Shown here: positions 1 to 8,340 of the stretch, piece after piece
Layout of the letters: each line of letters starts with the position of its first letter
How positions within the stretch are numbered: position 1 is the stretch's first letter
From: Microbacterium sp. LWO14-1.2
GTDB taxonomy: Bacteria > Actinomycetota > Actinomycetes > Actinomycetales > Microbacteriaceae
DNA: 64,000 nucleotides
Assembly: GCF_038397715.1 (NCBI RefSeq)
Contig: NZ_CP151633.1
Span: 1,736,001 to 1,800,000 of the forward strand
Direction: 5' to 3'
Position numbers and translations under genes: made by a program
The notes under the pieces: model-generated
Databases searched by the model: none
The model's input: the letters and a program-made list of their open reading frames with translations, nothing else
What the model was told of the DNA's origin: nothing

Positions 1-940
1 CCTTCTCTTCGACGGACGCGGATGCCGGGGCGGATGCCGGCGCTGCCTCGATCGCGGCAGTGCGCTGCTGCGCGCGGCGATCGCGGATCAGCGCGAGCAG
101 CGACCCGCGGTTGCGTCCGAGCGTGCCGAGGGCCGCGGTGACACGGTCGAGGAAGACGGCGATGAGCACGACTCCCAGACCCGCCTCGACGCCCTTGGCG
201 ATGTTCACGGTGGAGATGGCCTCGACGACCATCTTGCCGAGCCCGTCGGCCCCGGCCATGCCGGCGATGACGGCCATCGACAGGGCGAGCATGATGACCT
301 GGTTGACGCCGGCGAGGATCGTCGGCATGGCGAGCGGGAGCTGGATGCCGCGCAGGATCTGTCCCGGCTTCGCACCGAACGCCTGTCCGGCCTCGACGGT
401 CTCGGAGTCGACGCCGCGGATGCCGAGTTCGGTGAGTCGCACGCCGGGAGGCAGGGCGAAGATCACGGTCGCGACGAGTCCGGGCACGACGCCGATGCTG
501 AAGAACACGATGGCCGGGATCAGGTACACGAACGCGGGCATCGTCTGCATGAAGTCGAGGATCGGCTTGAGCACCGCCCGCACGGTGGCGTTGCGTGCCG
601 ACCAGATGCCGAGAGGGATCGCGATGATCACGGCGACGAGCGCGGCGACGAGCACGAGGGCGAGCGTCTGCATCGCGGGGACCCAGAGGCCCATCGCGAC
701 GATCAGCGTGAAGGAGATCACGGTGCCGATCGCGAGCTGCCACGACCGCACGAGCCACGCGATGAGCGCGGCGATCACGATCACGACGTAGAAGTACGGC
801 AGGAGCAGCAGGAAGGTCAGGCCCTGCACGAGCGAGGTGACGACGAACGACACCACGTCGAGGAGGCCGTCGAGGTTGGTCTTGATCCAGTCGACGCCGG
901 ATGCGACCCAGGTCCCGAGAGGAAGTCGGAAGCCGTCCAT
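1..940 (-). CDS. proW: Glycine betaine/proline ABC transporter permease, ProW-like (3' end off window)
   Basis: This is the membrane permease of an osmoprotectant importer; it forms the channel through which the ATPase ProV drives uptake of glycine betaine or proline. The reading frame starts MDGFRLPLGTWVASGVDW and stays open to the window edge, so at least 313 residues are present and the C-terminus is missing. Hydrophobic segments are seen at about residues 35-60, 70-100, 125-150 and later. A binding-protein-dependent permease (EAA-type) loop is recognisable around VEAGQAFGAKPGQILRGIQLP. The start codon overlaps the stop of the ProV gene as TGATG, so the two are co-translated. A substrate-binding gene is probably just beyond base 1. 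The family call is confident; the exact substrate is inferred. Confidence 0.9.
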   Translation of the reverse strand, partial: MDGFRLPLGTWVASGVDWIKTNLDGLLDVVSFVVTSLVQGLTFLLLLPYFYVVIVIAALIAWLVRSWQLAIGTVISFTLIVAMGLWVPAMQTLALVLVAALVAVIIAIPLGIWSARNATVRAVLKPILDFMQTMPAFVYLIPAIVFFSIGVVPGLVATVIFALPPGVRLTELGIRGVDSETVEAGQAFGAKPGQILRGIQLPLAMPTILAGVNQVIMLALSMAVIAGMAGADGLGKMVVEAISTVNIAKGVEAGLGVVLIAVFLDRVTAALGTLGRNRGSLLALIRDRRAQQRTAAIEAAPASAPASASVEEK

Positions 941-2256
941 CAGCGCACCTCCCCTGTCATCTGCGTTCCCGTTGTCGTCGTGGCCCCCGGATCGGCGGTC
1001 CATCCGTCGTCGAGCACGGCGTCGATCTCGGCCTGCGGCATGGGCAGCAGCGGGAGCGTGAGCTCGCCGGTCGCGCCGGGTCCGGGGCCGAGGGCTGCGA
1101 GGAGGGTGATGCGGGGGATGACGCCGACGAGGCGTCCGTCGGCGTCGACCACCGCGAGCGGCAGCGGCGACTCGACCGAGGGCACGAAGAGGTTCATCAG
1201 GACCTCATCGACGCTGACGCTCTGCGGCACGGGCTTGAGGATCGACTCGAGCGTGGTGATTCCCTTGCGCACCAGCTTCACGGCATCCCGGTCGGTGACG
1301 ATGCCGAGCAGCTTGCGGTCGCGGCCCGTGACGTAGGTCGCCGACATGAAGGCATCCCGCATCTGGCGGAGGGCCGTGCGGGGTCCGGCCGTCTCGGCGA
1401 CGACGGGGCGCGGGCGCTCCATGACGTTGCCGGCCGTGAGCACGCGGGCCCGGTCGACGTCCTGCACGAACTGCTCGACGTAGTCGTTGGCCGGGTCGGT
1501 GAGGATGTCCTCTGGCGTGCCGATCTGCACGATGCGGCCGTCGCGCATCACGGCGATGCGGTCACCGAGGAACATGGCCTCGTTGAGGTCGTGCGTGATG
1601 AACACGATGGTCTTCTGGAACTTCTCCTGCAGCTCGAGCAGCTGCTCCTGCATCTCACGGCGGATCAGCGGATCGAGGGCGCTGAACGCCTCGTCCATGA
1701 GGAGGATGTCGGTGTCGGCGGCGAGCGCACGGGCGATGCCGACGCGCTGCTGCATTCCGCCCGACAGCTCGGACGGGAGCTTGTCGGCCTGACCCCCGAG
1801 GCCGACGAGGGACAGGATCTCCTCGGCCTTCGCGAGGCGCTCGGACTTTCCGACGCCCTTGAGCTCGAGCGGATAGGCGACGTTCGCGGCGACCGTGCGG
1901 TGCGGCAGCAGCGCGAAGTGCTGGAACACCATGGAGATGCGGTCGCGGCGGATCTCGCGCAGGCGCGAACCGGGGATGCCGGTGATGGCGTCTCCGCCGA
2001 CGAGCACCGAACCGTCGGTGGCCTCGTGGAGACCGTTCAGCATCCGGATGATGGTGGACTTGCCGGAGCCGGAGAGGCCCATGATGACGAAGATCTCGCC
2101 GCGCTTCACGGTGAAGCTGGCGTCGATCACGGCTGCTGTTCCCGCCTCGGCGACGTCGATGCGGCTCTCGCCGGCCTTCAGGCGCCGAGCGGCCTGGTTC
2201 GGATTCCGACCGAACACCTTGTAGAGATTGCGCGCTTCAAGAGCGATTTCGGACAC
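940..2256 (-). CDS. proV: Glycine betaine/proline ABC transporter ATPase with CBS domains, ProV-like
   Basis: ATP-hydrolysing subunit of the osmoprotectant importer whose permease follows with a 1-nt overlap. The 438-residue protein has a Walker A motif GLSGSGKST, signature LSGGMQQR and Walker B ILLMDEAFSALD, then a C-terminal pair of CBS domains (about residues 275-400, containing VTDRDAVKLV and the LVGVIPR segment). In this family CBS domains sense ionic strength or nucleotides. I chose the GTG start giving VSEIALEARNLYKVFG because it matches the conserved N-terminus of the family and has a purine-rich GGGGGA stretch just upstream; the open frame continues upstream to 2505 but that part is Arg/Pro-rich and unlike any ATPase. 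It is the first gene of the operon and probably has its promoter in 2257-2610. Confidence 0.92.
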   Translation of the reverse strand: MSEIALEARNLYKVFGRNPNQAARRLKAGESRIDVAEAGTAAVIDASFTVKRGEIFVIMGLSGSGKSTIIRMLNGLHEATDGSVLVGGDAITGIPGSRLREIRRDRISMVFQHFALLPHRTVAANVAYPLELKGVGKSERLAKAEEILSLVGLGGQADKLPSELSGGMQQRVGIARALAADTDILLMDEAFSALDPLIRREMQEQLLELQEKFQKTIVFITHDLNEAMFLGDRIAVMRDGRIVQIGTPEDILTDPANDYVEQFVQDVDRARVLTAGNVMERPRPVVAETAGPRTALRQMRDAFMSATYVTGRDRKLLGIVTDRDAVKLVRKGITTLESILKPVPQSVSVDEVLMNLFVPSVESPLPLAVVDADGRLVGVIPRITLLAALGPGPGATGELTLPLLPMPQAEIDAVLDDGWTADPGATTTTGTQMTGEVR

Positions 2257-2447
2257 GTTTCCCCCGCGGCTCGCCTTCGGGTGGCTGAGCCTGCTTCGGT
2301 TACGCCCGGGTGACGCTCCCGGCCGTTTCGACGTGGTGCTGTGGCGGCGCGGACGGCGGATTTCGGATCCACCGCGATAGAGCATCGACCGTACGCCCAC
2401 GCCTCTTCGCAGCACAGCACATTCGAAAGAAGGACGCGGTCGCGGAC

Positions 2448-2477
2448 TGGTCTTCGGGCCGTCAGGCCCACAGACCA
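2448..2477. promoter_or_regulatory. Imperfect 30-bp palindrome upstream of proV
   Basis: TGGTCT-TC-GGGCC-gtca-GGCCC-AC-AGACCA: arms at 2448-2460 and 2465-2477 with a central 2x2 mismatch. It lies in the 354-bp gap (2257-2610) between the proV start and the methyltransferase gene, the only symmetric element I see there. It may be an operator or upstream hairpin for proV, or a terminator for the methyltransferase gene. There is no T-tract. Confidence 0.4.
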
Positions 2478-2610
2478 ACGTAACGAAATGGCCGGTCAGG
2501 GGCAAATCCGCGTTTGTGAGGGCGCTCGACTTTCTCGACCTGACCGGGGGATTGCGCGGCTTTCGGACACGGGCCTCCCGCCGCTTCTCGGGCGTTTCCC
2601 CGGCCCGCCG

Positions 2611-3753
2611 TCAGCGGCGGATGCTGCGCGTCACCGTGAACTTCGGGGTGCGGTGCATCTGCTCGGTCGGCCCGACGAGGCGGGTCAGTTCCGTGCGATA
2701 GCCCAGCGCCGAGTTGTACACCGTGAGGAGTTCGCCGCCGGGACGGAGGATGCGCGCGGCGGCCCCGAACAGCCGGGTCGCCGCCCCCGTGTGGACGCTC
2801 GTGCCGAGGTGGAACGGCGGGTTCAGCAGCACGACGTCGGCGATCCCGTCGGGGAGTGCGGATGCCGCGTCGTCGTGCATGACCTCGACCCGGTCGGCCA
2901 CCCCGTTCGCGGCGGCCGTGGCCCGCGCCGAGGCGACCGCCGCGGCGGAGCGGTCGGTCGCGATCACGCGGGCCGAAGGGTGCGCGAGCGCGTACGACAC
3001 GGCGAGCGCGCCGGTGCCGCAGCCGAGGTCCACGACCGTCGCGGACGCGCCCGCATCGTCGGGGTCGCCGACCGAACCGAGGCCCTTCTGGTCCAGGCCG
3101 AGCACGTCGAGCAGCACCCGGGTGCCGATGTCGAGCTTCGCGCCGGCGAAGGCGCCGCCGTGCGCGACCAGCGTGAGCCCGTGATGCTGCCGGACGACGG
3201 GGAAGGGCGGCTCGCCCGCGGCATCCTGCGGTTCCGAGGCGACGACGAGCCGGGACTTCCGCTCCGCCCGCTGCGCCTGCACGGCCGCGAACCGGCGCGC
3301 GAGCACATCGTTCTGCGCGAGGGTCATGTGCTTGACGCGGCCGCCCGCGACGAGCACCGCGTCGGGCGCGGCCCGGCGCGCGACGGCATCCGCGATCTCC
3401 TCGAGCTCGGCGAGCGATTTCGGCAGCTGCAGCAGCACGAGTCGCGCCCCCGCGAGCAGCGACTCATCCAGCTCGTGCGACGCGTACCCCGTGAGTCCGA
3501 GGTCGCTGGCGTTGAGGTCGAGCGCGCGACGGCCGGACGCGAGATCCTGATGCACGCGGACACCCTCGAGCCCCGCCGCGACCAGCGGCAGAGTGATCGC
3601 TCCGTACTCGTCGCCGATCACCGCGATCTCCGTGCCGGGGATGCCGGAGGAGAGCGCCCGCTCGACGAGCAGCAGGTCGGTCGCGCCGTACGCCTGCAGG
3701 TTGTCGGCCTCGACGTCGGGGCGACGACGCAGGCGACTGTAGGAGAACTCCAC
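2611..3753 (-). CDS. Class I SAM-dependent methyltransferase, RlmG/RsmC-like
   Basis: Predicted 23S/16S rRNA guanine-N2 methyltransferase acting in the cytoplasm. The 380-residue protein has the two-domain layout of RsmC/RlmG: an N-terminal non-catalytic methyltransferase-like half (about 1-200) and a C-terminal catalytic half with the SAM-binding motif VVDLGCGTGALAVSYAL, the acidic loop IATDRS and the catalytic NPPF motif in ADVVLLNPPFHLG. NPPF is typical of enzymes that methylate an exocyclic amino group of guanine or adenine. The protein ends with TPKFTVTRSIRR. The start MEFSYSRLRRRPD is the first ATG in frame and sits right next to the intergenic repeat cluster. It is a single-gene unit. 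Family assignment is firm; which nucleotide is modified (RlmG or RsmC) cannot be decided from sequence alone. Confidence 0.82.
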   Translation of the reverse strand: MEFSYSRLRRRPDVEADNLQAYGATDLLLVERALSSGIPGTEIAVIGDEYGAITLPLVAAGLEGVRVHQDLASGRRALDLNASDLGLTGYASHELDESLLAGARLVLLQLPKSLAELEEIADAVARRAAPDAVLVAGGRVKHMTLAQNDVLARRFAAVQAQRAERKSRLVVASEPQDAAGEPPFPVVRQHHGLTLVAHGGAFAGAKLDIGTRVLLDVLGLDQKGLGSVGDPDDAGASATVVDLGCGTGALAVSYALAHPSARVIATDRSAAAVASARATAAANGVADRVEVMHDDAASALPDGIADVVLLNPPFHLGTSVHTGAATRLFGAAARILRPGGELLTVYNSALGYRTELTRLVGPTEQMHRTPKFTVTRSIRR

Positions 3754-3806
3754 CCATCCACCCTACGAGCGCGCGTCGCTTGACTCGGAGCATCTGTGGT
3801 CGGAAC

Positions 3807-3946
3807 CGCGTTTCGTCTCGCTTCGCTCGCTCAACGACCCGGGGGCTCCGCTCGCTCAACGACCCGGGGGCTTCGCTCGCTCGACGACCCGGAGGCTCCT
3901 TCCCCGCGGTCGTTGAGCGAGGAGCGCAGCGACGAGACGAAACGCG
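3807..3946. repeat. Cluster of GAGCGAGCG-type intergenic repeats forming a large inverted repeat
   Basis: The segment begins GCGTTTCGTCTCGCTTCG and ends with its approximate reverse complement GACGAGACGAAACGC. Between them are three tandem variants of the unit CTCGCTCAACGACCCGGGGG. Related elements occur at 7133-7171 and 52957-53016. They look like a dispersed REP/MITE-like intergenic family; their function is unknown, though a transcript through this one could fold into a long hairpin downstream of the methyltransferase promoter region. Confidence 0.75.
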
Positions 3947-4011
3947 GCACCATCCGCGGATCTCCGGGCCCTCGCCTCTTGCGGGGGAAACACGATCGTC
4001 ACACAATGGTC

Positions 4012-4048
4012 ATCTAATGGATCACATTGATCTATTAGATGGATCACA
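4012..4048. promoter_or_regulatory. Candidate GntR operator upstream of the nitrilase operon
   Basis: ATCTAATGGATCA (4012-4024), 3-nt spacer, TGATCTATTAGAT (4028-4040): 12 of 13 arm positions pair. In addition ATGGATCACA is repeated directly at 4017-4026 and 4039-4048, 22 bp apart (two helical turns). The region is AT-rich against its surroundings and ends 24 bp before the nitrilase start. The obvious candidate binder is the GntR/FCD regulator at 6421-7131, the last gene of this operon. Confidence 0.65.
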
Positions 4049-4072
4049 ACGACGTACCCGAGGAGCCCCCGC

Positions 4073-4852
4073 ATGACCCTGACCATCGCCGGACTGCAGC
4101 ACGACGGCATCGCCGGCGATGTCGAGGCGAACCTCGCGGTGATCGCCGACGCGGCTCGCGATGCCGCGTCGCGGGGAGCAGACCTGCTCGTCACGCCCGA
4201 GATGTTCGTCACCGGCTACAACATCGGCGACGCGCTCGCCCCGCTCGCCGTGCCCGAGCTCGTCGAGCGGATCGCGGAGATCGCGCGCACGGAAGGCATC
4301 GCGATCATCGCCGGCCTGCCGGAGACGCTGCCCGACGGCGGCATCACGAACTCCCTCGTCGCGATCGACCGGAGCGGGGCCGAGATGCTCCGCTACCGCA
4401 AGACCCACCTCTTCGGCGACCTCGATCGCAGCCTCTTCGTGCCGGGCGACACCCTCCCGCCCACGATCGACATCGACGGCGTGAAGGTCTCGGTGCTCAT
4501 CTGCTACGACGTCGAGTTCCCCGAGACCGTCCGCGCCGCGGCCCTCAGCGGGGCGGATGCCGTCATCGTCCCGACCGCGCAGATGGAGCCCTACGCGCAC
4601 ATCGCCGAACGGCTCATCCCCGTGCGGGCGTGGGAGAACCAGGTGCACGTCGTCTACGTCAACCGCACCGGCACCGAAGGCGACCTGACGTATGTCGGCC
4701 GCAGCAGCATCGTCTCCCCCGAGGGCGTCGTGCTCGACTCCCTCGGCCCCACCGACACCGGCCTCCTGATCGCCACGATCGATCCCGAGGCCACGCGACG
4801 CGCGCGACGGGAGAACCCGTACCTCGCCGACCGCCGCACCGATCTGTACTGA
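4073..4852 (+). CDS. Carbon-nitrogen hydrolase (nitrilase superfamily amidase)
   Basis: Cytoplasmic enzyme that hydrolyses an amide or nitrile C-N bond through a Glu-Lys-Cys triad. All three residues are visible in the 259-residue protein: Glu in LLVTPEMFVTGYN (about residue 43), Lys in LRYRKTHLFG (about 106) and Cys in VSVLICYDVEFPE (about 144). The length is usual for the family. The start MTLTIAGLQHDG follows an AGGAG at about 8 nt. The next gene is an amino-acid-type permease and the third a GntR regulator, so the enzyme most likely processes an imported amide or amino-acid derivative. A Nit2/omega-amidase-like or carbamoylputrescine-type role is possible. Substrate is unknown. Confidence 0.85.
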   Translation: MTLTIAGLQHDGIAGDVEANLAVIADAARDAASRGADLLVTPEMFVTGYNIGDALAPLAVPELVERIAEIARTEGIAIIAGLPETLPDGGITNSLVAIDRSGAEMLRYRKTHLFGDLDRSLFVPGDTLPPTIDIDGVKVSVLICYDVEFPETVRAAALSGADAVIVPTAQMEPYAHIAERLIPVRAWENQVHVVYVNRTGTEGDLTYVGRSSIVSPEGVVLDSLGPTDTGLLIATIDPEATRRARRENPYLADRRTDLY

Positions 4853-4901
4853 CCCCCTCCTCTCCCGCATCCCCCTCCGGATGCTCGTCGAAAGAGACCA
4901 C

Positions 4902-6371
4902 ATGACCGTCTCCCCTCTCGCCGAGCCGCGCCAGCGCCTCGACGGCCAGCTCGGCACCGGCGCGATCGTCTTCATGGTGATCGCCGCCGCCGCTCCCCTC
5001 ACCGTGATCGGCGGCAACGTGCCCATCGCGATCGGCTCAGGCAACGGCGCCGGCGCCCCGATCGGCTTCGCGCTCGCGGCCGTCATCCTGCTCGTGTTCT
5101 CCGTCGGATTCGTCACGATGACTCCGTTCGTGAAGGAGGCCGGCGCGTTCTTCTCGTATGTGACAGCCGGACTCGGATCGCGGTTCGGACTCGGCTCGGC
5201 GTTCACCGCGCTCGTCGCGTACACCGCGATCCAGGTCGGCGTGTACGGGTACATGGGGTGGGCGGTCGACGACCTCGTGACGTTCTTCGGCGGGCCGAGC
5301 CTGCCGTGGTGGCTGTACTCGTTCGCGACCATGGCGATCGTGGCCGTGCTCGGATACCGACACATCGAGCTGAGCGCCAAGGTGCTGGGCATCGCGCTCG
5401 CCCTCGAGATCCTCGTCGTCGTCGTGCTCGACGTCGTCATCTTCGCCACCGGCGGTGCCGAGGGCATCGCGCTCGAGACCTTCGATCCCGCGAACGTCTT
5501 CACGGGCGGCATCGGCGTGGCCGTGCTGTTCGCTCTCACCGGGTTCATCGGATTCGAGGCGACGGCCGTCTTCCGCGACGAGGCCCGGTCGCCCGAGCGC
5601 ACCATCCCCCGCGCGACGTACCTCGCGGTCATCATCATCGGCGTCTTCTACGCCATCTCGTGCTGGGCGCTCGTCACGGGTGTCGGGGCGAGCAACGCGG
5701 TCGCCGTGGCGCAGCAGACCCTTGCCGGTGAGGGCAATCTGCTGCTCGACACCACGACCCAGTACCTCGGACCGATCCTGCGCGACATCGTGCAGGTGCT
5801 GCTCATCACGAGCCTGTTCGCCTGCGTGCTCTCGTTCCACAACGTGATCGCCCGCTACCAGTTCACGCTCGCGCACAAGGCGGTGCTGCCCGCCCGTCTC
5901 GGACGCCGTCACGCCACCCACCACTCCCCGGCGTTCTCGTCGATCGTGCAGACGATCACCGCCGCTGTCGTGCTGGCCGCTCTCGCGCTGCTCGGCCTCG
6001 ACCCGCTCGTCGGGGTGTTCGGCTCGATGGCGGGGGTCGCGACGGTCGGCATGGTGCTGCTCATGCTGACGACCTCGATCGCCGTGCTCGTGTTCTTCGC
6101 ACGACGCCCCGAGCTGGCATCCGGTCGGTCGGTGAAGGCGCGCGTCTTCCCGATCCTGTCGGTCGTCGGACTGGCGTTCGCGCTGTGGCTCGTGCTGTCG
6201 AACTTCACGCTCGTGACCGGGGGCAGCGTCGCCGTGAGCACCGTGCTCGCACTGATCCCCGTGGTCGCGATGGTCGTCGGTATCGTGTGGGGCAGGCGGT
6301 TCCGCCTCGACGCCGAGCTCGTCGAGGAGTCCGCCGCACCGGGTCGCGCCGAGGAACGCGCGACGAGCTGA
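4902..6371 (+). CDS. APC superfamily amino acid permease
   Basis: Inner-membrane transporter of the amino acid-polyamine-organocation superfamily, about 489 residues with roughly 12 hydrophobic segments. The first segment (FMVIAAAAPLTVIGGNVPIA) and the following glycine-rich loop are typical of the unwound TM1 substrate site. The start MTVSPLAEPRQRL is preceded by a GAAAGAG ribosome-binding site; an in-frame ATG 21 nt upstream at 4881 has no better signal. It lies 49 nt after the nitrilase and 49 nt before the GntR gene, all in one direction, so the three form an operon. The enzyme before it suggests the permease brings in that enzyme's amide or amine substrate. Substrate not determinable. 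Confidence 0.88.
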   Translation: MTVSPLAEPRQRLDGQLGTGAIVFMVIAAAAPLTVIGGNVPIAIGSGNGAGAPIGFALAAVILLVFSVGFVTMTPFVKEAGAFFSYVTAGLGSRFGLGSAFTALVAYTAIQVGVYGYMGWAVDDLVTFFGGPSLPWWLYSFATMAIVAVLGYRHIELSAKVLGIALALEILVVVVLDVVIFATGGAEGIALETFDPANVFTGGIGVAVLFALTGFIGFEATAVFRDEARSPERTIPRATYLAVIIIGVFYAISCWALVTGVGASNAVAVAQQTLAGEGNLLLDTTTQYLGPILRDIVQVLLITSLFACVLSFHNVIARYQFTLAHKAVLPARLGRRHATHHSPAFSSIVQTITAAVVLAALALLGLDPLVGVFGSMAGVATVGMVLLMLTTSIAVLVFFARRPELASGRSVKARVFPILSVVGLAFALWLVLSNFTLVTGGSVAVSTVLALIPVVAMVVGIVWGRRFRLDAELVEESAAPGRAEERATS

Positions 6372-6420
6372 GGCGGGCCGCGCCGCCGGCGCCGGCGCCG
6401 ACCCGAGACGAGGACGCACC

Positions 6421-7131
6421 ATGGACCTGGCCTCTCCGGCGCTCGGCGCGATCCGCCGCACCACCGCCGTCGACACCGTGCGTGCGCGGATATCCCTGGC
6501 CGTCGAGCTCGGGATGCTCGTGCCGGGCCAGCGGCTGCCCGGCACGGACGACACCGCCCGCGCGTTCGAGGTCAGCGAGATGACCGTGCGCCGCGCCTAC
6601 CGTGCTCTGAGCGCGGAGGGCGTGGTCGTGCGGCGCAAAGGCCATGCGGGCGGCACCTTCATCGCGGATGCGCCGGCGCTCGGCACGGTCGGCGAGATCG
6701 ACGCGTATCGGGCGGATGCCGCGCACGTGCACGCCCTCATCGACCAGCGCGCCGCGCTCGAGGCGGGTCTCGCGGCGATCGCGAGCGCCACACCCGAGGA
6801 GTCGGCGCTCGCGCGCCTCGACGCCCTGGTCGACGAGATGCGCTCGGCGGCGGACTGGACGGGGTTCCGCACGGCGGACGCCGCGTTCCATGAGGAGCTC
6901 GCGACGATGGGCGGAGCGGCCGGCGCCGCCGACCTGCATCATCGCGTCTCGCACGAGCTCTACGCCTACTTCATCCCGTACCGCATCGACTATCTGCGGG
7001 AGTCGAACGAGGAGCACGCCCGCCTCGTCGACGCGCTCCGCGCTCGGGATGCCGGAGCGGCGAGCCGTCTGGCGTTCGACCACGTCGCCGAGCTGCACGG
7101 GTCGATGTACGTCGGCCACCCCCGCGCCTGA
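6421..7131 (+). CDS. GntR family transcriptional regulator (FCD type)
   Basis: DNA-binding regulator with an N-terminal winged helix (about residues 15-80; helix-turn-helix around DTARAFEVSEMTVRRAYRAL and wing RRKGHAGGTF) followed by an all-helical FCD effector domain (about 95-225) with the metal-binding-type histidines in AAFHEEL, HHRVSHEL and AFDHVAELHG. 236 residues is normal. It is the last gene of the nitrilase-permease operon and probably represses it through the palindrome at 4012-4048. FCD regulators usually bind small carboxylates or amino acids, which agrees with the neighbours. Confidence 0.87.
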   Translation: MDLASPALGAIRRTTAVDTVRARISLAVELGMLVPGQRLPGTDDTARAFEVSEMTVRRAYRALSAEGVVVRRKGHAGGTFIADAPALGTVGEIDAYRADAAHVHALIDQRAALEAGLAAIASATPEESALARLDALVDEMRSAADWTGFRTADAAFHEELATMGGAAGAADLHHRVSHELYAYFIPYRIDYLRESNEEHARLVDALRARDAGAASRLAFDHVAELHGSMYVGHPRA

Positions 7132-7132
7132 C

Positions 7133-7171
7133 GCGCATCTCGTCTCGCTCCGCTCGCTCGACGACCGCGGG
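7133..7171. repeat. GAGCGAGCG-type intergenic repeat, single copy
   Basis: GCGCATCTCGTCTCGCTCCG followed by CTCGCTCGACGACCG: same family as the cluster at 3807-3946. It sits right after the stop of the GntR gene and marks the left edge of the lower-GC segment 7229-8741. Confidence 0.7.
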
Positions 7172-7228
7172 GAGCCCGGGCTCTCCGGCACGACCTCCCA
7201 GGAGATTGTTCAGCGCCACGCGCACGGT

Positions 7229-7633
7229 TCACTTCGAGCCGTACACGTTCTGTGAGATCGGCACTGCACCACGCGGTGCAGTCCCCCCGTCGGGAACAAT
7301 CCAATAGGTGTGTCTTCCGAGGCTGTACATGCCATCACTGCCGCAACCGCTGATCCATTCGGAGTGGGAGTAGGCGAGAAAACAGACGGGGTGCTGTTGA
7401 CCGCGTGCGAGCCAAACGTTCGACTCGTGGCTCGAGCCGACCCATCGAATCGTGTCGACATCGAAGCCGTTGAGTGCGTTGCTCGGCAGGCCGCCGGGAG
7501 CGGGAATCTCAGTATCGGCTTTGCCGGACAGGTCCGAATATCCTTCTCCGGTTCCAACGCACCCGCTTACCCCCAGCGCGAGAATAAGAGCGGCGGGGGC
7601 AAGCAGAATGTATGGACGAGATCTTGTCGTCAA
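7229..7633 (-). CDS. Small lipoprotein, unknown function
   Basis: I do not recognise this 134-residue protein. It has a lipoprotein signal peptide: MTTRSRPY, a hydrophobic stretch, and a lipobox LGVSGC with cysteine at about residue 25, so it should be anchored on the outer face of the membrane. The mature part contains IRWVGSSHESNVWLARG followed by two cysteines (PVCFLAYSH and ISGCGSDG) that may form a disulfide. The same pattern IR-x-VG-x4-S, aromatic, C-[LF], C is present in the preceding gene product, so the two share a domain. The gene overlaps the previous stop by 4 nt (ATGA), and base composition is visibly less GC-rich than the flanks. Last gene of a three-gene operon. Confidence 0.72.
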   Translation of the reverse strand: MTTRSRPYILLAPAALILALGVSGCVGTGEGYSDLSGKADTEIPAPGGLPSNALNGFDVDTIRWVGSSHESNVWLARGQQHPVCFLAYSHSEWISGCGSDGMYSLGRHTYWIVPDGGTAPRGAVPISQNVYGSK

Positions 7634-8340
7634 AGCTGGGGCACCGATGCGGGGTCAAATGCGTAAGAGATCTTGGCATCGCTAGCCCCATCCGGTGCCT
7701 CGGCGGTGTTTTGGGGGATGACAAATTCGAGAGCCGGGTCGACGTCCGCGGCGTCCGCGACCAGCAGATTGGGTGACACTTCGGTCCAGGTCGACGACAC
7801 TTCTGCATCCGCGGCGCGGCCTGAAAGCTCAGCCCCCGAGGTCGCAGACCTCACCTCGATGTCATCAGTTTCCGCGGAGTCGGGCAGCACCAAAGCGACG
7901 ATCGCCCGATACCCCTCGGCTTTCGGGTCACCCGCAAGTGACCAACTCATGCCCTTTTCTTGAAGAACTGCAGGATCCGCGCATGCCATCGCAGAGACAC
8001 CCTGCACGAAATCGGTGATAAGGCAAATGTCACCGTCTTCATTCGTGCTCATCCAGTATGACGAGGTCTGGTCCTCGCCAACCAATCGAATGCTCGAATC
8101 TTCGATACTGTCATCCATCGATTCCAGATCGATGTCGGTCGGCAAGATGTCTTCTGCCGACGCCGCATCAGCAAGCTCGTCAACGACCTCGACGGCGTCG
8201 ACATCGGGCTCCTGGGTCGCGTTCGCTGCGCCGACGGCGGCGATACCGAGGCCGACTCCGCCCACTGCCGCAAGCACCACGACACTGGCGCCGAGGATCC
8301 GCTTACGGGGCGAACCTGAACTCAATTCGTGTACGCGCAC
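7630..8340 (-). CDS. Exported membrane-anchored protein, unknown function
   Basis: This 236-residue protein is unrecognised. It has a basic N-terminus and one long hydrophobic segment (about residues 17-38, ILGASVVVLAAVGGVGLGIA), which is an uncleaved anchor or a signal peptide, then an acidic extracytoplasmic part. Residues about 82-125 carry SSIRLVGEDQTSSYWMS and two cysteines in GDICLITDF and SAMACADP, the same arrangement as the downstream lipoprotein. The start is an ATG in MRVHELSSGSPRKR that overlaps the end of the upstream secreted-protein gene by 19 nt, and its end overlaps the lipoprotein gene by 4 nt, so translation is coupled. Function unknown; a cell-surface sensor, inhibitor or immunity role are only guesses. 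Confidence 0.7.
   Translation of the reverse strand: MRVHELSSGSPRKRILGASVVVLAAVGGVGLGIAAVGAANATQEPDVDAVEVVDELADAASAEDILPTDIDLESMDDSIEDSSIRLVGEDQTSSYWMSTNEDGDICLITDFVQGVSAMACADPAVLQEKGMSWSLAGDPKAEGYRAIVALVLPDSAETDDIEVRSATSGAELSGRAADAEVSSTWTEVSPNLLVADAADVDPALEFVIPQNTAEAPDGASDAKISYAFDPASVPQL

Noticed and set aside
901..2313. Long plus-strand open frame opposite proV
   Set aside because: It is the antisense shadow of a clearly conserved ATPase; its protein is rich in Arg, Asp, Gly and His with no domain pattern, as are the many similar frames opposite other genes here.
2257..2610. Riboswitch upstream of proV
   Set aside because: I see a single imperfect palindrome but no conserved riboswitch core.
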